A stretch of 24,768 nt of DNA. Source: Ochromonas danica. Taxonomy: Eukaryota > Sar > Chrysophyceae > Chromulinales > Chromulinaceae. The translations under genes and the position numbers were made by a program. Positions 9,067-18,981 of this stretch are shown in pieces. The stretch spans positions 1 through 24,768 of the forward strand of contig VKHL01000256.1 of NCBI GenBank assembly GCA_015146655.1, in the 5' to 3' direction. Position 1 is the first letter of the stretch. Each line of letters opens with the position of its first letter. Below the pieces are notes generated by a model. The model saw nothing but the letters and a program-made list of their open reading frames with translations, was not told where the DNA came from and searched no databases.

Positions 9067-11660
9067 CTACTTCAACAGATTGCTTTCCCCACTAATACGA
9101 ATCTCTTGATTGATCTTTTGCCATGAAAGATAGAGCGAATCAAGAGAAAAGGGTTTTGTCAGAAAGCCATCAATACCAGCTCTAAAGGCTTCTTGCATAG
9201 TCTCGGAGTCAGAATTAGCCGACAGGCCAATGATAATATGGTGGAAATTGGAAACAAGAAGTGACCAATGGTCGTCGTTGGAGTGGGAATTCACTGATAA
9301 ACTTGACAACCGTCGACGAGTTTCCATAGCACGCAACCGACGGGTTGCTTCTAATCCATCCATAACAGGCATTTGCATATCCATCAGAATCATGTCAAAG
9401 CATTGACCTCCTCCGCGAACTTGATCACGTACCATTTTTACTGCTTCAGCTCCATTAGTAGCAATGGTCACCTGATGCCGATGTCGTCGCAACATCAATG
9501 TCGTCATCTTTAATATAGCCGGAGAGTCTTCCACTACCAGTATATTCCATGGGGTAGGAGGAATAGTTCCACCAAGAGCACTACCAGGACCACTAGGCAC
9601 TTTCAATTCCGCATTTAGCTTTCCATCTTGTTCATTATGGGCTATTTGCTGAGTTTCTTCTTTAAGTGTTCTATCTTCCGTTGTTATCATTCTGAACCTA
9701 TCGAGGATTCTTTCATTGGGGCTTTTCCCGTGAGCATGCTCGTTGCTAGCCGGCACGGCTAGCATAGGTTTATCAGAACGAGTCTTAGAACAGCTAGGTT
9801 TGTCGCTGTTGTCTGGAACAGCTGTCAAAACAGAGGTAACCTTGCTTAACTGGGGTCGCAAGAAGGTAGAAGCTTGCCCATCCGGTCGATAAGGTATCTC
9901 AAACCAGAAGAGCGACCCTTGTTGTTCGTCGCGAGGATTCAGTACTCCATAGCGACCTTCCAATGCCTCCATACGCTTGGCCAAAGAAAACAAACCCAAC
10001 CCTGTCCCTCCTGCAAGACGTTGGGTTTGACGGAACGGAGAGAACAAAGTCAGCATTTCCTCTTCACGCAAACCTATCCCTTGATCTTCTACTTCAATTC
10101 TGAGAACGGCTTGTCGCTCTTCATCTAACCTATCCGACAAGCATGTCTCCATCTCCTTGCTAATACGAACTCGAACTTCTCCTTCAATTGAATATTTCAC
10201 AGCGTTGCTCAATAAACAGAGTATATTTTCTTGAAGCCATTGTTTGTCCGTGATAATATGACTACAAATTTCATCGTGGGGCCAAGGTTCCAAGACTATT
10301 TTGATACGTTGTTGTACGTCTTGCATACAGTGCAATGGAAGAGAGAGGGCCTCGACAAGATCAATGGTCTCCAACTTGGGAGACAATTTCATCCCTTTAC
10401 TTGTTTTCGTGTAGTCAATACATCGATTGATAGTCATTAACATGAATGAATTAGTGTTACGCATATTCGACAGACATGCGCGGACTGATGTAAGAAATTC
10501 GTCGAAATGTTGGAAAAATATCGCATCGCATTTGGCATCAGGGCTTTCCTCCTCATCCTTTTCATACTTATTTGCGATATCATCGAGAACATGGGCAATA
10601 TACTCCACCCCTCCATAAAAGGAAGAGAGAGGCTAGCAAACACGCAAACAACGAGTTAAACTAAGAAAGTCATCATCAACACACAATTCATAACAATTCT
10701 AACCGTTTTCAAATCATGGGCCACATTAGCGATCATGTGTCTCATTTCCAGGGCATTGGCAACATCTGCTGCCTTCTCTTTCTCTCTCCATACTTCCATG
10801 AGCTTAAGATGGGTAAAGAAATGGAAATAATTCAGACGAAAGGTCTCAATCAGCATGACCAGACTTGATACAAAGTAAATTACCACAAAACTAGTCGATT
10901 CTCTCAAATCTGAATAGACAATGGCAACAACAATAGCAGTAAGATTTAATGTCCATGTTCCAAAGATCATATAGAATTCAGGTCCTTTGACGACCACACT
11001 ATACAGCAAAGGCAAGAGCATCAATACTATTGTCACATCCAAGGGCAGTAGCCCAGCCTTAGCAGTGGGATTGCACAGCCAAGAGGTAAACCAAACATCG
11101 CTCTTGCACTGACCAGTGGCAACTTTAGATATCAGACGATAAATGGCTGCCAGATTACAAACGAAATAAACAATTCTTTGAATCGTTCTGAGCTGCTTGA
11201 GAGAGTCCTTCGGGGTATTGGCTTTGTGCTTTTGAAAGAGTGTATCAAAATGATAATAAGCCACCCACATTAGAATGCTCAACACAACCGTCAATATTAA
11301 GCAAAAGATAAAGTCAGCAATCTCGTAGCCACTATGACCATTCGTGTCGAATAGGACACTGCAGATGAGTTGGATCATGGTGGGGATACAGAACGCAAGA
11401 AAGATTACATTGAGACGAAAGAAAGAGAAAATGGTCTGATTGTTGGTATAGAAGCGTTCATAGTTGAGATTGGTGGTCTTGTCTTTCAAGTGCATGAACC
11501 AATAGACATTGTCATAGACACTATTCTCAATCTCTAGGAAGGACGAAAACTCTTCTAAATCAGCTGGACAGATCATGATCAGGTCATGCAGGGAGAAGAG
11601 AGAAGAAAGGCTTTGAATTCCTTCGATTGAGAAAGAACAAGGTTGTGGATCGACGTGCAT
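9067..11660 (-). CDS. Membrane hybrid histidine kinase HK2 (6TM-HisKA-HATPase-REC)
   Basis: Exons 11660-10704 and 10632-9067 with a 71-nt GT-AG intron give 840 residues. Hydrophobic segments lie at about 82-104, 115-136, 160-178, 207-224, 229-249 and 256-273. The H-box HMIANVAHDLKTPL holds His315 and is split by the intron at the same codon boundary as in HK1. The ATPase domain shows Asn462 (N-box), DQGIGL (502-507) and GGTGLGL (527-533). The receiver has Glu687/Asp688, phosphoacceptor Asp737, Ser790 and Lys812. The loop before CNPTAKAG and the helix MLLPLLYSV match HK1. A start at Met29 (11576) aligns better with the HK1 N-terminus, so the first 28 residues are doubtful. All catalytic residues are present. 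Confidence 0.93.
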
Positions 11661-11682
11661 TAAATCATCATTAAATCATCAA

Positions 11683-11946
11683 GTCCGGTGGAACGACCCG
11701 TGGGACACGTTTGTCCCGGAACAGGGTTTTTACCCCAACGCCATGGCAAAATGCAGTCAAAAAGGGGAAATTTTGGCTTTTGCCGCATGTTTGTCCGATG
11801 TGGATTTTCCTCGTTTGATTTCCGGATTTGCGATCTCATTACAATGGAAAGTGCATTGGTATGCTCTGGCTAATTCCAAAGCTAATGATTGGGTCTTTCT
11901 CAAGCAACAGATGATCTTACTGCCACTCGGAATCTTTGAGACATAG
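11683..11946 (+). CDS. Possible exon or gene fragment upstream of HK2, unidentified
   Basis: An 88-codon plus-strand frame, divergent from HK2, ending in TAG at 11944-11946. It reads WNDPWDTFVPEQGFYPNAMA and then AFAACLSDVDFPRLISGFAI. The internal ATG at 11743 would give 67 residues. Amino-acid composition is protein-like and the frame is open before the ATG, so it may be a terminal exon or relic. No family recognised. A duplicated 11-mer (ATTAAATCATC) lies between it and the HK2 start. Confidence 0.3.
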   Translation, partial: VRWNDPWDTFVPEQGFYPNAMAKCSQKGEILAFAACLSDVDFPRLISGFAISLQWKVHWYALANSKANDWVFLKQQMILLPLGIFET

Positions 11947-12195
11947 ATGATAAGGATTATTCTCCAACAAACTTGATATGTTGGGCCTTAACCATAGTGG
12001 GAATAGGACACAATATTCCTATATAACTATAATCCGAATAGTAAAGTCATTACAGAAAACTAAAACTGTCATGATCTTCACAACACGGCGGCCGATAGCA
12101 CACGCCTCAAAACCAGTAAAACAGCAGCAAAACAGCATGTAAAAAGAGGAGAACAAAATATTTCCAGAAATAAGACGAGATGCCTGATTACCAGG
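11947..12195. other. Spacer downstream of the truncated RRM fragment
   Basis: AT-rich DNA with no recognisable gene. It is flanked by the unidentified frame at 11683-11946 and by the RRM-family fragment that starts near 12196. Confidence 0.4.
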
Positions 12196-12350
12196 ATAGC
12201 AAAGAGAAGAACGAAGCGGAGATGGCTGAGAAGGCCATCCATAGTACATACTATGGCTGTTACCATAGGAAGGTGGGAAGATGACCATGCCTTGACCCTG
12301 TAAGTCGTTCACTACCATGGTTTAAGGCATCATCATCATCATCTGCTGAA
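12196..12350 (-). pseudogene. Truncated 3' fragment of an RRM-family copy
   Basis: On the minus strand this repeats the C-terminal part of the family (QQMMMM, then NDLQGQGMVIFPPSYGN, SMYYGWPSQPSPL). The CAA of PQTM has become TAA, and the frame degenerates after SPLRSSLCY. No RRM or promoter is attached. It follows copy B directly, within about 25 bases of its stop codon, so it is a partial tandem duplicate. Confidence 0.85.
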
Positions 12351-12373
12351 GAGCAATAACGAAAGCAGATATT

Positions 12374-13943
12374 CTAGGTATTATTGAAGGAGTTTGCAGA
12401 AGAGTTGGGTAGATTAGCTGCAGTAGATGGGAAAGATCGAGGAGGCGGATAATAATAAGGTTGGTAAGCATAGTAAGGGGAAGGATGAAGAGGAGATGGC
12501 TGAGAAGGCCATCCATAGTACATACTATGGCTGTTGCCATAGGAAGGTGGAAAGATGACCATGCCTTGACCCTGTAAGCCGTTCGCTGCCATGGTTTGAG
12601 GCATCATCATCATTTGTTGAGAGGCAGGGGTTGGAGCCACTGAGCCTACCCTGAGTAAGTTAGGTCTCATCCCATTGGATGGCAATGCGGCTGCCTCCAT
12701 ACCTGCTGCAGTTGGTGAGCCCGCTGGTATCATGGTTGAGGCAGTGGAAGGACCTGCTGCCTGAAATCTTCTTGGCAAGGAGCCATGATAATAAGGAATG
12801 GCTGACTGCTGGCAAGCAACAGAAACAGAAGAAGAACCTGCAGCAGAAGAAGCGGAAGAAGAGTAATAGCGAGCAGGAGCAAGAGTTTCTTGCACCACAT
12901 GCCTCAACGACATGGTCGGTGCAGCAACTGTCCCATAGCTTCGGTTCTCGATGAAGCGACTGTGACTGTCATGGCTATCATAGCTGCTGTACTCTTCTGA
13001 AGAGGTGCTCGCACAAATGGTCGAGGTGGAGGAAGAGCTGAGATCGCGTCTGCTGTTGCTGGGAGAGCTTCCAGATGGGGTGGTGGATGGTGGAAGAGAA
13101 GAACCATCTTCTGGACCTCTCGATCCTCTTTGCTCTGCTTCTCCTTCTCGCCTACCTTCCTCATCCAATCCAGCCGCTCTCCGCACCGCATTGATCTTCT
13201 CCAGTGAGCGATTAGACAATTGGCAGTCGAAGTTAATTCCCTCCAAACACAAGCCTTGCAGATTCTTGATGACGATCTCAGCATCTTCCAATCGATCGAT
13301 GAACAGAAAGCCATACCCTGATTGGCATTTGCGAGCCTACATAACAACCACAACCCATTTCTCCTCTGTTACCTTCACACACATAGAGAGAGTAAGAACG
13401 CGTGTGAGAGAGACCGTACCTGATTCACTTCATACTTCTTGATCAACACATCTCGCACTTGCAAATGATAGCGCGTGCAAAGCAGAGACAGCATGAAGTC
13501 CCGGTCTATGGCAATGTCCATCTACAGTATGGTCATAGAAAAACATATCGCATGAGATAAGCAAAAGGATCCATGTATGGCCATCTCCCTCTCAATATAC
13601 TGCGACTTACCTTGCGAGTCACAAAGCTAAAATGAGCTTGGAAGCCATGGTTTCTGGGGGAGGAAGAGAAGGAGGAAGCAGGGAAGGTCGACAGCCACCA
13701 TGGAAGCGAAGCAGCAGAGGGGATAGAAGAGTGTGAGGAAGTGGAGGAACTCTGCGAATAATTCGCGTCTGTTCCGCCGAGGTTCGGGATTGGAGTGGTG
13801 TGGTTGATTCCTTCCTCTTCATCGTCTGCTTGCTCCTCACACGATCTGAACAAGGACAAATCATTAGACTGCTTGCCTTGAAGCGCAAGGAAAGACCTCA
13901 CTTACCTTGTGCGAGAAGATGCAGAAGGAGGTGAAACCGACAT
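12374..13943 (-). CDS. RRM protein, copy B (variant N-terminus)
   Basis: Four exons on the minus strand: 13943-13906, 13845-13611, 13521-13420 and 13336-12374, with introns of 60, 89 and 83 nt, all GT-AG. The frame closes exactly to 445 residues. The first 38 bp exon and the acidic stretch EEQADDEEEG are absent from the other copies. Common sequence resumes at SIPSAASLPWWLSTFPASS, followed by the RRM (RNP1-like SGYGFLFI) and the Ser/Pro/Tyr/Met-rich tail. The tail appears identical to copy D through most of its length, including AAPTMSLRHVVQETLAPA, while the 5' end and promoter differ, so the gene is a mosaic. Exon 2 ends VNQ where the other copies have VNE. RNA binding is predicted from the fold only. 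Confidence 0.88.
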
Positions 13944-15400
13944 GTGCAGAAAAAGCGCAAAATACCTTAGTGGAGAAATAGATTTATATGATCAGGCGAT
14001 AAATTAATAGAGGATTTTGACAATGTAGTTGTGAGGCGATGGGGCCATCACGCATTTGGAGGGTCAGAAATTATCTCAACCGCCACACAACGAAAAAGCA
14101 CAAAAGTGGTGAGAGGCGACGCACTCCTCACTCCGACGCCAGTGCAAGACAATGGAGTGGGTCAAAGCGAAACCGCCCGGTCTGGGTGGAAGATGTTAAC
14201 TTCCCAATGGCGACCCCTGCCACCAGCTAGCTGCTGTATGCATTTCGCGTGGAAGTTGGGCTTTGAAAGCAAAACAACCTGTATGCAGAAAGGAAAACTA
14301 ACCTCTTCTGGACAAACAGAGCTGAATGAAAAAATGCACGCGATACAGACGATACAGATCCGAAGTATTCAAAAGCAGTGCTCTATCTTATGGGTCCTTA
14401 CATGCAAATAAGGTCTCTAATCAACTAACATTTGTGCCGTATGTTAGATGTCCTCCAACAAACACAAGGATCACGTTCCAGTCCGTGAGCCCACATTCAC
14501 GACCAGCCCTCTCCAAGGCGAGTCTGTATTACCGGTGCGAACACAGCATTGTTGCAATATTCCCATTCTCGACCAATCATTCCACGAAATAAACAAATAC
14601 TGGGGATAGTGTGCAGCGAAAATCGGTCTTCCGAGACAAGCCAGTACGCTAAATACTTCCATTACACTAAACTGCCACTCACTCACAGGAAGTCACGTCA
14701 CAGCAAGAGGTCCCCATCAACACGGTGGGTTAGAAAGATGACAGTCATCATGACTATTATTTATATGGATAAGTGCTCTCGCTCATGCCTACATGCAGCA
14801 GAATTGTTGCACAAGCTCACTGCAATACTGATCGCAACTCCCTCCCTATACACTCTTCTACACGAATTAGAGCACTTCACCTTAATAACTCCTTCCCTTG
14901 TCTCTCTACAATTGAAGTGAGGAGGTAAAAGAGCAATTGACTGCTGCTCTCTCCATTCTTCTCTCTTCTGCCCTCTCAATCACATCTCCTCGACATGATC
15001 ACATCCTTGTCAACCTTTCTCACAGTCTCTCCCACCTTCTCATCACCTTCAACTAGAAGTGGAAACAACTCTCAGTAACTAAGATTATCCCATACAAGCC
15101 TTGTACCTTCCACCAGGAGATCATCATTCACATGTTATCACAATCGTTTTCTCCTCCTGGCTCTTGTTCTGTGCCTTCTCTCTGCTTCATCAAACATGGC
15201 AGCGATAGGTTCAAGAAATCTTCTTACAATATCATATACCATATGTCGCAAGAAAGGATTGGAACCATTGCAGCACACTGTAACATCCTATTGGTCGCTC
15301 AGTATCATAGTTCAGCGCCTCTATTGTTTCCCTCGCAATACCAATTGACCTTTGATTGCTTGTTTTGCCAATTTCGCCATTTTGGGTGGTTTTGACAACA
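13944..15400. other. Gene-poor spacer upstream of copy B
   Basis: The presumed copy B promoter differs from those of copies A, C and D except for a GTTAACTTCCC word at 14195-14205. A pyrimidine-rich stretch runs from about 14940 to 15060. Short open frames overlap on both strands without domain-like sequence, and I do not call any of them a gene. Confidence 0.5.
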
Positions 15401-15440
15401 TCTGATATCCAAATATCCAGATATTCAAATATCCAGATAC
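15401..15440. repeat. Degenerate TATCCAGA/TATCCAAA octamer repeat
   Basis: Several imperfect ATATCCA-type octamers occur in a row. A related array lies at 20883-20930, and the adjoining AATTT(C/T)G..ATTTTGG-like sequence is also similar, so the two sites probably share a dispersed repeat. Confidence 0.6.
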
Positions 15441-15618
15441 CCAGTCGGCAAAACAACGCCAACACGAAGTTGCGCACCGAGCAAATGAATGAACCCTTAT
15501 TTTACCTTCAAACTACTATTTACTTAAAGGAGCGTCAGCAGGCTGAACAAATTTGCATAATGACGGCTTCTATTCGAACTGACAATCATTCGGAAAGTTC
15601 GCCCTCGTTGTCTACGTA

Positions 15619-15954
15619 CTAAAGGGCGATCTCTACAACCAGACAGCTTCTGGTGATGCTGAGATCGTCCTTCATTGCCTGTGGTGAACTTTCCATGTTT
15701 GTGACACTCATGTGAAGGGTTTCGAGCTGGTTGACGGAAATAGTCTTCTGTGAAGAAATCACCGCGAAATTCATGAAAGGGAGGTCGTTGGATAACACAG
15801 AGGAGAGTACTCTCTCGCCCAGCTTTTCATGAAGGACTTGAATTTGACCCATCATCAAGGTGCAGGGAGACAATGATTCAACGAAATTTTTGATGTCGCG
15901 TTTTTGAAGGTTGTCTTTGCCATTCATTCCTTGTCCACCCCATGCCCTTTCCAC
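15619..15954 (-). CDS. Unidentified coding-like stretch, probably an exon or relic
   Basis: An open minus-strand frame of 111 residues with regular protein-like sequence (MMGQIQVLHEKLGERVLSSV, then ISVNQLETLHMSV and MKDDLSITRSCLVVEIAL). The upstream frame meets a TAA near 15970; a splice acceptor there (GACACAG) is possible. It begins GTG, not ATG, so it is more likely an internal exon or gene fragment than a full gene. I cannot name a family. Confidence 0.35.
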   Translation of the reverse strand: MERAWGGQGMNGKDNLQKRDIKNFVESLSPCTLMMGQIQVLHEKLGERVLSSVLSNDLPFMNFAVISSQKTISVNQLETLHMSVTNMESSPQAMKDDLSITRSCLVVEIAL

Positions 15955-16400
15955 TGTGTCACTGTCTCCTTATTCCTTGATATGAGAAATTATATGAAAA
16001 AATGACAAATACACTGTTATGTAGCATAATGCTGAGCACTACCAAGCTCATTAACCAAGCACTAAACTGTTATTCCTATCACCATGCAACTCGAGTGTTT
16101 TGTTCTTCTTGTCTCTCTCTTATTGCCACAATATTCTGCAGATCGGTCAGATTGACATGTTAGATAGATTCTGCTTGTCGCGCTCTCTGTTCCTCGCAAG
16201 GTGGTAAAATCTGGTATACATGTTTTGCCATATTTGCGCTATTACCAGGCTGCAAGCTCTCTGGAGGTCTACATACCATTCTTAGATGACCTTGGCAACA
16301 TATGCAAATTTGTAACTGTACAAACGTTTCCAACCACCAATATCACATATGCTAATAAACGATCAACCACCACTACAAAGCATAAACACGTTGTTACAAC
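15955..16400. other. Spacer upstream of the copy C unit
   Basis: No gene seen. It contains a 31-base segment (16126-16156) identical to dynein-coding sequence at 24086-24116. From about 16201 there is partial similarity to the start of the copy D unit (TTTGCGCTATT followed by a CTGGAGGT-like segment). Confidence 0.5.
16126..16156. repeat. 31-bp exact match to the dynein fragment
   Basis: Identical to 24086-24116 on the same strand and not similar on either side. In the dynein relic the same bases encode the antisense of VNLTDLQNIV. Confidence 0.85.
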
Positions 16401-16718
16401 AAGCGCGTTTGTTTTCAACGGTTGGAAAAAGGCGTTGAAAACGTCATTGTTCGGATGGAACTCATGATCACTCTATTGTTATTTGTCTCATCACTATAGG
16501 AATATTATGTGTGAATCAGCCTTGTTGACCAAGAAACAAACAGACAAAACCACTAAAAGACCAATCAAGCAAGCACAACCGCCAGCAGAACGGGTGCTAG
16601 CTTGCTTGGAGTGGCTGGAGGGGAAGTTAACCATCTGGTGGGGAATGGACGGGAAGTGGAATGGGGAATGGAATTCCATGGAGTGGCTGTATTGTTTCGT
16701 TCCGTTCTGGCAGTCAGC

Positions 16719-16781
16719 AAAAAGCAGACAGTCTGAGGCAAAAAGCAGACAGTCTGAGGCAAAAAGCAGACAGTCTGAGGC
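16719..16781 (+). repeat. 21-bp tandem repeat, three copies
   Basis: Three perfect units built round GCAGACAGTCTGAGGC and joined by A-runs. Copy D and the partial unit carry one, and copy A none that I can see. The core CAGACAGTCTG is nearly palindromic. Confidence 0.9.
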
Positions 16782-16974
16782 AAAAACAGGTTGTGCCGAG
16801 TGCTTGTGCTTGTTTTGAATGGCGCAATCATCACCAAATCAAGAAGAGAACAGAAGGGGGTTGATTGCTTTTCCTCCTTTACAACAACAAAACAAACTCA
16901 TAAATAATATCTAATTCACTTCGATTTTATTTATTTTTGATTACAGCGAACATTCAATAAAATTACATCCTCCA

Positions 16975-16980
16975 TATAAA
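16975..16980 (+). promoter_or_regulatory. TATA-like box of copy C
   Basis: TATAAA in CCATATAAAAC, 38 bases before the ATG; the same word is found before copies A and D. Confidence 0.45.
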
Positions 16981-17018
16981 ACAAATAAATTCCTCCTCGA
17001 CAATCTTTCTTCTCAGCA

Positions 17019-18470
17019 ATGCCGTCCCATACTCAACAATCTTCCGCTCCCTCTGCATCTTCTACCTCTCCCTCCAAACAAGACTCTGCCTCATCGCAGA
17101 GTGTCTCCACCTCATCACGCCCTTCTATCCCATCCGCTACTTCGTTTCCATGGTGGCTCTCCACCTTCCCTGCTTCCTCCATCGTTTCCACACACAGCTA
17201 CCATGGCTTTCAAGCTCTCTTTAGCTTCGTGACTCGTAAGGTTAGTCAGAGGATACTGTTTCTTGTCTGATCTCCGCACCTGCCATGCTAGTTACTGTAA
17301 TGACGTGGGTCTGCAGATGGACATTGTCATAGACCGAGACTTCATGCTATCTCTGCTTTGCTCACGCTATCATTTGCAAGTGCGAGATGTGTTGATCAAG
17401 AAGTATGAAGTGAATGAGGTACGGTCTCTCTCACACACGTTCTCACTATTATCTCTATGTGCGTGAAGGTAACAGAGGAGAAATGGGTTGTGGTTGTTAT
17501 GTAGGCTCGCAAATGTCAATCAGGGTATGGCTTTCTGTTCATAGATCGATTGGAAGATGCTAAGATCGTCATCAAGAATCTGCAAGGCTTGTGTTTGGAG
17601 GGAATTAACTTCGACTGCCAATTGTCTAATCGCTCACTGGAGAAGATCAATGCGGTGCGGAGAGCGGCTGGATTGGATGAGGAAGGTAGGCGAGAAGGAG
17701 AAGCAGAGCAAAGAGGATCGAGAGGTCCAGAAGATGGTTCTTCTCTTCCACCATCCACCACCCTATCTGGAAGCTCTCCCAGCAACAGCAGACGCGATCT
17801 CAGCTCTTCCTCCACCTCGACCATATATGCGAGCACCTCTTCAGAAGAGTACAGCAGCTATGACAGCCATGACAGTCACAGTCGCTTCATCGAGAACCGA
17901 AGCTATGGGACAGTTACTACACCAACATCTGGAGCAAGGCATCTGGAGCGAGAGACGCCTGCTCCTGCTCGTTATTACTCTTCTTCTGCTGGTGCAGCTG
18001 CTGCTGCTTCTGCTTCTACTTCTTTTGCTTCCCACCAGTCAGCCATTCCTTATTATCATGGCTCCTTGCCAAGAAGGGTTGAGGCAGCAGGTCCCTCCAC
18101 TGCCTCAACCATGATATCAGCGAGCTCACCAACTGCAGCAAGTATGGTGGCAGCTGCATTGCCATCCAATGGGATGAGGCCTAACTTACTCAGGGTAGGC
18201 ACTGTGGCCCCAACCCCTGCCTCTCAACAAATGATGATGATGCCTCAAACCATGGCAGCGAATGGCTTACAGGGTCAAGGCATGGTCATCTTCCCACCTT
18301 CCTATGGCAACAACCATAGTATGTACTATGGATGGCCTTCTCAGCCATCTCCTCTTCATCCTTCCCCTTACTATGCTTACCAACCTTATTATTATCCGCC
18401 TCCTCCATCTTTCCCATCTACTGCAGCTAATCTACCCAACTCTTCTATATCCTCCCTCCATAATACCTAG
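17019..18470 (+). CDS. RRM protein, copy C
   Basis: Exons 17019-17240, 17317-17418 and 17505-18470 with introns of 76 and 86 nt (GT-AG; the first donor is GTTAGT) give 429 residues. The Ser/Thr-rich leader ends at about residue 66. The RRM spans about 67-150, with an RNP2-like strand (FSFVTRK), the helix DRDFMLSLLCSRY and the RNP1-like strand SGYGFLFI at 114-121. The tail is Ser/Ala-rich, then MMMMPQTMAANGLQGQGM, then Pro/Tyr-rich (PPSYGN, PYYYPPPP). Exons 1-2 match copy A. The middle of the tail (TTPTSGARHLERETPAP) differs from B and D, next to a small CATCTGGAGC duplication. It is probably a nuclear or cytoplasmic RNA-binding protein; the target is unknown. Confidence 0.9.
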
Positions 18471-18864
18471 ACTTCTGCTCAAGCGATGCCTCCTTTCGCA
18501 ACTCCTCCTCTGCATTAGTAACTGTTTCTGGTGATAGTATGGTTATCTTCCTTGATTTGATTGTGTTATAGGTAGTTGATAGTGTTAGGAATTGTACAGA
18601 GGAGCAAAAGTGTCCTGGAATAGGAAGTTTTCATTCGAGCAGCGTGACTGACTTGGAATCTTTCCTTTATTCCTCAAGCATCATGGAAGACCATGTCATC
18701 TGGTTCCACGGTGTCCATGTTGGTGCTTTGGCCTTCTTCTTTGTAGTATCGTGGATTTGCTTCAGCTTTTTTCTGTTTTCTATTTTCTGTTTTGTTGTGT
18801 TGAGTTGTCATTGCCGTCGATCTCTCAGAGGTCAGTGACAAGGATTGCTGTGGATCTTGCGGTG
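18471..18864 (+). repeat. Duplicated 3' flank (copy C)
   Basis: Highly similar to 23257-23650 after copy D, ending near ATCTTGCGGTG. A hydrophobic frame in it (TDLESFLYSSS onward) has an indel between the copies and is unlikely to be coding. It probably includes the 3' untranslated region. Confidence 0.75.
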
Positions 18865-18866
18865 AA

Positions 18867-18981
18867 TTGTTTTGTTTTCTTGCAGCCATGGCGATGATTG
18901 AAGGATGTGAATCTTTACCATCACAAAACGGTTCATATCCTTCAATCTTATAATGGCCATGGCTGCACGAAAACAAAACAA
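18867..18981. repeat. Long imperfect inverted repeat (hairpin)
   Basis: Arms 18867-18911 and 18932-18981 surround a loop of about 20 nt. The outer 26 positions pair with one mismatch (around TGCAGCCATGGC), and the inner 16 pair with one mismatch (GATTGAAGGATGTGAA). A 3/8-nt internal loop lies between. It starts where the homology between the C and D downstream flanks ends. A folded RNA or cruciform is possible; no function is shown. Confidence 0.8.

Larger units (their letters stand above)
16400..17018 (+). repeat. Duplicated 5' flank of the RRM family (copy C)
   Basis: Homologous to the flanks of copies A (inverted), D and the partial unit at the window end. It includes a three-copy 21-bp tandem repeat at 16719-16781. 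From about 16800 to the ATG it reads almost the same as the copy D flank. Confidence 0.8.

Noticed and set aside
14031-14920. Several 60-126 residue open frames upstream of copy B
   Set aside because: They overlap on both strands, have no domain-like or family-like sequence and no splice pattern that joins them.
16661-16864. Lys-Ala-Asp-Ser-Leu-Arg-Gln repeat peptide upstream of copy C
   Set aside because: The 21-bp tandem repeat happens to be in frame; the repeat number differs between copies and the stretch lies in the promoter.
18644-18838. Hydrophobic small protein conserved after copies C and D
   Set aside because: An indel between the two copies changes the C-terminal frame, and the similarity is explained by recent duplication of the 3' flank.
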